This document shows positions 58,976-64,000 of a stretch of 64,000 bases of DNA, in pieces. Within the stretch, counting starts at the first letter, position 1. Each line of letters opens with the position of its first letter. Under the pieces are notes generated by a model. It did no database searches. It worked only from the letters and a program-made list of their open reading frames with translations, and had not been told where the DNA came from. This stretch comes from Pelobates cultripes (Eukaryota > Chordata > Amphibia > Anura > Pelobatidae). Location of the stretch: the NCBI GenBank assembly GCA_933207985.1, contig OW240921.1, positions 101,021,176-101,085,175 on the forward strand. The letters run 5' to 3'. A program made the translations under genes and the position numbers.

Positions 58976-59512
58976 ACCAAATTACAGTCTATCACGCTAC
59001 AAAGTGACGGTACAGCAAAAGTAGCCGTTAAACCTTGCTCTGATCATTATACAACACTCTACAAGCAATGTTAAAACAGCATGATTGTTTGTGCGACTTT
59101 TAGAAATGTCGTTCGTAATAAAACTAGCTTTATCATTTTCTAATTACATTATGTAGTCACTAATTACAGAATTGTAGTCAATTGAAAAAATTATAATAAT
59201 TCAGACTAAAATAGCCGAACTCTGACTATAAAGGAGTTTGAGAATGGTTTAATATCTACTATTTTACCCTAGATTTTACATCCTTTTTTTTTCCTATTAG
59301 CTACTGGCTGATGTTTGGTGAATAAACCCCAGACGATACTAACTAGACACTTGGGATGTAAATGCAGTTTAACCCTTTAAGAAACAATGATGGTGTGTGT
59401 AGTGATAACAGTGTGTGCTTTAAGGATCCAATTTCATCCTTGTGTTTTGGCATAGGGTATACAGATACAATAGTAATAAGAGCATAGTATAGCAATCAGT
59501 CCTTAAGGGCTT
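58976..59512. other. Non-coding sequence, nothing recognised
   Basis: AT-rich. A CAGTCCTTAAGGGCTTAA phrase at about 59497-59514 may be a further TTAACCC-type trace. Confidence 0.3.
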
Positions 59513-59514
59513 AA

Positions 59515-59660
59515 ATTATTATTACTATTATTATTATTATTATTATTTTATTATTTATATAGCGCCATCAGATTCCGTAGCGCTGTACATGTTTTACCAA
59601 CCAACCTGTGATATATTTTACATTTATGTATTGCACAGCTTAATAAATAAGGGGGGATGG
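59515..59660 (-). mobile_element. L2-type tail
   Basis: (ATT)n then TTATATAGCGCCATCAGATTCCGTAGCGCTGTACATG, i.e. the tail on the minus strand. The 5' limit is uncertain. Confidence 0.72.
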
Positions 59661-60028
59661 ACAGATCTCAGGTCATTTATAAGAAATGTTACAAAGTTGA
59701 GGCCATAGGCCCAATTTCTGCATAGTGTTATGTATGGCAAGGGGAATGTATTTGAAAGAGACTGTGGATGAGATAAATATAAAGACTAGTTATATAGGAC
59801 CAAGGTGCCAAACGTGGAGCACTCACCATGAAAACGTCATGTCTCTTCTGTTTGCCCATTTTTAGAACCTTAACCCAGAGTTGCTGAGTTTAGAACTCAA
59901 TTGAATCCTAGACCTTTACTGTTCTCTTTGAACTGATTAATGAGTATTGTAGTCGTGTGGTTTGATAACCTGTGCCACAACTAATTCCTTCTCTTCTGTT
60001 CTTCTTTAACGCAATCTGCTTTGTGCAG

Positions 60029-60049
60029 AGCACAGGAGACTTAGCGCTG
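60029..60049 (+). other. Candidate 21-nt cassette microexon
   Basis: The acceptor is preceded by CCTTCTCTTCTGTTCTTC, a CTTTAAC branch-like word and CTGCTTTGTGCAG, and the 21-nt segment is followed directly by GTAAGT. In phase 0 it reads STGDLAL, in phase 2 HRRLSA (with a RRLS kinase-like word), and in the remaining phase it has a stop. TGC words just before the acceptor are the context used by the neural splicing factor SRRM4 (nSR100), and 21 nt preserves frame. The host gene is unknown. If it is an exon, the surrounding sequence is intron of a plus-strand gene. Confidence 0.4.
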
Positions 60050-60454
60050 GTAAGTAACAGGCTATCACTGAGCATCTCACCGGTTCATTCCGTTCATCAT
60101 GTGTTTCATGCAACTCTCCTGATTACCATCATTCACTTACCTCCCTTATAGTCATGCAGCACAATTTTATCATGTTGTACTTTATGCTATAATATCATTT
60201 GTCATTGTGTTTATTTCCCAACACAGTTTAACCCATTAGTTCCAAAATAGATTTCTTGGATTGTTTGTGTTAAATGTATATGGCACTCTAATTACATGTA
60301 AGCAAGTCTTTTGTTCGCTTGGTTTTAAACAGTTACAAGATCTATGAGATCGTATTTGTTCCTTAATGCTGCCCTGTTTGTAAGTCCAGAGGATGCACTA
60401 GGGAATCATTTCTGACAAATTAAAAATAGTGTTTTTGCAATGCCCCCCACCACA

Positions 60455-61011
60455 TGAATGGGTCACTATAGGCACCAAAACAACTTTAGCTTAATGAAGC
60501 AGTTTTGGTGTATATATCATGTCCCTGCAGTCTCACTGCTTAGTTCTCTGTCATTGAAGAGTTAAATCCCTTTGTTTATGAACCCTAGTCACACCTCCCT
60601 GCATGTGACTTGCACAGCCTTCCTTAAACACTTCCTGTAGAGTCCTATAATGTGAATCCTTCCTTCATTGTAAGTTCTTTTTAATTTAGATTGTCTTACC
60701 ACCTTCTCTGTTAAAAGCTTGCTAGACCCTGCAACTGCCTCTTGTATGTGATTAAAGTTCAATTTACAGAGAAAGAGATATAATTGCTTAAGGTAAATTA
60801 CATCTGATTGAAAGTGAAACCAGTTTGTTTTTCATGCAGGCTCTGTCAATCATAGCCAGGGGAGGTGTGACCAGGGCTGCATAAACAGAAACAAAGTGAT
60901 TTAACTCCTAAATGACAGTGAATTGAGCAATGAAATTGCAGGGGAATGATCTATACACTAAAACTGCTTTATTTAGCTAAAGTAATTTAGGTGACTATAG
61001 TGTTCCTTTAA
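60455..61011. mobile_element. T2-like MITE, second copy of the 554-bp subfamily
   Basis: Aligns throughout with 6391-6944 (ACAACTTTAGCTTAATGAAG, CAGTCTCACTGCTTAG.., GGGGAGGTGTGACCAGGG, TAATTTAGGTGACTATAGTG). The left TTAA is changed to TGAA (60455-60458) and the right TTAA is at 61008-61011. Confidence 0.78.
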
Positions 61012-62548
61012 GGTTTTAAAGAAAAGTGGTCCATTTATAAATATTAGTATTTTTATTGGATCTGGAACAGATACTTCAATTTGGGGTTGGAGTTTTAACT
61101 ATGTTTAAATTTGCTAATTACTTACCACAGTTAGAATGATTGATTTACATAATTAATTTATTTATGGTGTAGTTGCTTATATTGTGTTACAGAGGGGCAA
61201 AACTATGTAACTTTATATATTAAACAGTTCTGCACTACAAAAAAATACCAACAGGGGGAGTAGAGCCACACAAAGCATGTACATTGAAACAAAAATGAAT
61301 CTATAGAGAATTAAAGGGAAACAAATTAATGCAAATAATTGCTACCTTTTAGTTAGCGATTTGGTTGTGTTTTAATTCCTGTAGTGACAATTCCTCTTTC
61401 AGCATTTGTGAAATAATTCTCACTTAACCAGGTGTGTTGCTAACTGATTGTTTTAATGGATGCCAAAAGTATGTCTTCTATAAAAGGCAGCAATGGCTAA
61501 AATGTTGATTCCCAAGCAATGTCAGCCTTGGGGTTGGCAAAGCATCATGGCAGTTGTGTTTGGAAATAGTCAGAGATCCATTTTTTGTCCACTTCTGATA
61601 TTAAAGATGGTTGACAAATATTTATAACATTTAGGAACCAGGTGGGGCTCTTTCAACTTTTTATGTGCTTTTTTAAAAAAAAACAACCTCATACAGCTGT
61701 AGGGTCTTATATAAAATATTCCAACAGTTGGACGCTAGCAGTGACCTTTTCAGGAGTCATTGCTCCATCGAGGTTTGAGAAGTCCTGGTATGAGTTGACC
61801 ACCTCACTTTGAAGGATCCTTGAGGAATTTCGTTGCAACCCACTTGATAAACCTGATTGGAAAGAGGTGCTTGGATTGCATGTGCCGTCTGATTTACAAT
61901 GATCCTGTTTTTCGGGCCATTATTAGGAGCTGATTTGAAGTTTGCTGAGTGAAATCTCATCTAGCGCAAAAACTAGTGAGATTTTTCATAATGATGGCAA
62001 TCACATTTCAAATGATTTTTAGTGTAGACTGCCTGCAAAGAAACTCTACGCTGATTTTATTTTCAAATGTTCTGTGAATTATCACATCGAGAGCTACTTT
62101 AAAAAAAAAGGATTGTTTTTTGGCGGTGTGCCTGCGATATCAGTGGGTCTTCAACAGACAAAATTAGTATCGGAGGGTCTGCGACTTAGTATCAAGGTGC
62201 CTGTGACATTTTAAGTAACTCCCCTTCTAAATAAGGCTTTTTGTATGTTTCACGGTGCGAGAATTAAATAAAATTGCACACCGACCTTTATTAAACTGCA
62301 GGTTACGGGACATCAAAATAATTTATTAATTATTTCTACACATTTTAGCTTTTTATAAAGCAGGATGATAGATGTTTTTGTACCATGTAAAAACAAGTTT
62401 TGTTTTTATGTAATTATTTTATTAGGGAATAGATTTTTGTCAGTATACATACCCTAAGAATTAGAAATAACTATACCTCCACCAGTTTAGTTATTAAATA
62501 TTTTAAGTGGCCATTCCAAAAACCATGATCAAAGTATTGGTTATGGTG
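61012..62548. other. Non-coding sequence, nothing recognised
   Basis: AT-rich spacer. A 67-codon minus-strand frame (61757-61960) has no domain. Confidence 0.3.
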
Positions 62549-62712
62549 ATAACACAGTAAAGGAGTTTAAGCATGCGTGGGATAGGCATAAGGCTATCCT
62601 AGCTATAAGATAAGGCCAGGGACTAATGAAAGTATTTAGAAAATTGGGCAGACTAGATGGGCCGAATGGTTCTTATCTGCTGTCACATTCTATGTTTCTA
62701 TGTTTCTATGAT
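62549..62712 (+). mobile_element. CR1-like LINE 3' end with octamer tail
   Basis: ACACAGTAAAGGAGTTTAAGC, GGGATAGGCATAAGGCTATCC, GGGCAGACTAGATGGGCCG and CTGTCACATTCTATG followed by two TTTCTATG octamers. It is the cleanest 3' end of the family and one of the two plus-strand copies. Confidence 0.86.
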
Positions 62713-64000
62713 ATTAGTTATCGGGCAACAGAGTATTTGCATTTACTGACATAAGTGAAACTTGTGAATTATACATGTGTGCTCCTACATCCAATCACGG
62801 GAAAGCATCTTAATTTGCATCAAATCAAATGATATATAACTCTTAATAATAAATAAATAAATAAAACTATGGCCTAACTTACGATGTGACAGTTCATCTT
62901 TATATACAGTTTAATTTGTATTCCAGCCTGAATAACAGATAATTATATTAGAAGCTCCAATGATTTCTGTAGCAGATTATTTTATTTAGAATTGTAGGTA
63001 TTTACTTTTAAAGCAATACATCATTCAGAACAGGCGAATCTATTAAATCATTGATGTGATAGAGTGTAACCTGCAGTTGACGTGCAAGCCCATAGCTCAT
63101 TAAATTCTAATGCCTGTGTAGCCATTGCTAACTTTTTGCTGGAAACTGGTGTTTTTGTATCAAATTGATTAATGCATAGTTACATCTTTGCATTGGATTG
63201 AACATGTGTTCGAGTATATTGGTATATAAATTCACCTATAGGGTTGCACAGAGAAGCCCTGTGCTGCCCTCTTTTGGCAGACTAGCATACTGAAAAGTTC
63301 TAAACACTACAGAGGAATTGGCGTCAAAACTCCGTGGGATCTATTCTCTAATTACAATAGTGCATTTTTGGACTGAATAGGCAAGACAGGAAAATTCTTC
63401 AGGATGGCTGTTTGGGTCCAAAGCTTATCTTTCAGTTGCTTAGTTAATGTTTCTACTCTCTGTCTCTTAGGGACTCATTAAATGATATCTTACGCTGTTG
63501 TTTTAAAAACATGTACAACCTTCTTCGTAAACTTTGAATAGTTAGGAATAGATCTGTGAATTTCGCGTTTTAGACCAAAATAGCCGTAGCAAATATTGCT
63601 AATGAATCTTTGTTTTCAGTTTGGTTATAGGTCTCCCAAAATCAAAAATTTTCTGGACATTTTCACCCAGCTCACAAATTAGTGAATACTTTGCTAATTA
63701 ATGTACAGTGACACTGTGTTGGAAGTGAAGTGGGATGAATTGATGTTCGTTATCGCTGTGTATTACATCGGTCTACAGGAGAAGCAGGCCTGGTTATTAT
63801 CTGTACATTCACTATACTCACACTTATCTACCTTTTCTCCTCCAACTCCGTATAAATCCTCAAAATACAAACATTCAACCAAAACATTTAAATCTTACTC
63901 CCACCTTCTCTAACTTTCTATATTTCTTCTCCTGGCAGCTGACAATGTCTCTCCAAACCCTGGTTCTGCCTCTACCTACCTACCTTGTGTACTTCCATCC
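62713..64000. other. Non-coding sequence, nothing recognised
   Basis: AT-rich with short chance frames. 63900-64000 has more pyrimidine-rich, higher-complexity sequence running off the window edge and cannot be judged. Confidence 0.3.

Noticed and set aside
1..64000. tRNA, rRNA, snRNA or microRNA genes and viral sequence
   Set aside because: I looked for cloverleaf boxes, rRNA and snRNA words and retroviral motifs and recognised none; weak or unusual members could be missed without a covariance search.

Overview
The window looks like nuclear DNA of a vertebrate, most likely a frog. It is AT-rich by eye and has no convincing multi-exon host gene on either strand. It is dominated by repeats typical of anuran genomes. 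These are TTAA-flanked MITEs whose ends read TTAAAGGGACACTATAG (like the T2/Kolobok family described in Xenopus), Tx1-type L1 and CR1/L2-type LINE fragments, small palindromic hAT elements with 8-bp target duplications, and many copies of a repeat ending in an AGCGCT..GGCGCT..TATAAATA tail followed by (ATA)n. The species cannot be named from the sequence alone. Nearly all long open frames are either LINE remnants or low-complexity artefacts.

Layout. 1-7 kb: MITEs, a hAT palindrome and L2-type tails in plain non-coding DNA. 7.6-8.1 kb: a 514-bp insert with perfect 14-bp target duplications and a hammerhead-like motif at its 5' end. 8.3-9.7 kb: a minisatellite of about 30 units of 47-49 bp with signs of higher-order structure. 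10.8-12.4 kb: a 5'-truncated Tx1-like L1 with three remnant frames, a zinc knuckle and flanking duplications, inserted in an older minus-strand retroposon tail. 14.6-16.7 kb: a CCAT/ATCC array split by a CR1-like LINE with a 15-bp duplication. 19-21.6 kb: single-copy-looking sequence. 22-24 kb: nested transposons (hAT inside a T2-like MITE). 24.5 and 27.2-27.6 kb: 99-bp and 24-bp tandem repeats. 29.3-29.7 kb: a CpG-rich block that may be a retroelement remnant. 40.7-41.8 kb: a kilobase of pyrimidine-rich repeat. 46.8-47.3 kb: a decayed L2-like reverse transcriptase C-terminus. 51.6-51.9 kb: a young 50-bp VNTR. 52.2-52.5 kb: an AT-rich terminal-inverted-repeat element. 55.6-61 kb: more T2 MITEs, two copies of an 80-bp TTAACCC MITE, and a 21-nt exon-like cassette at 60029-60049.

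The most gene-like signal is that 21-nt cassette: an in-frame, stop-free segment between a good acceptor (TGC-rich just before the AG) and a perfect GTAAGT donor. If real, the window is probably intronic in a plus-strand gene. I did not find an undescribed multi-gene system. The best leads are the candidate microexon, the hammerhead-like retroposon, the structured minisatellite and a few segments that may be conserved non-coding DNA.
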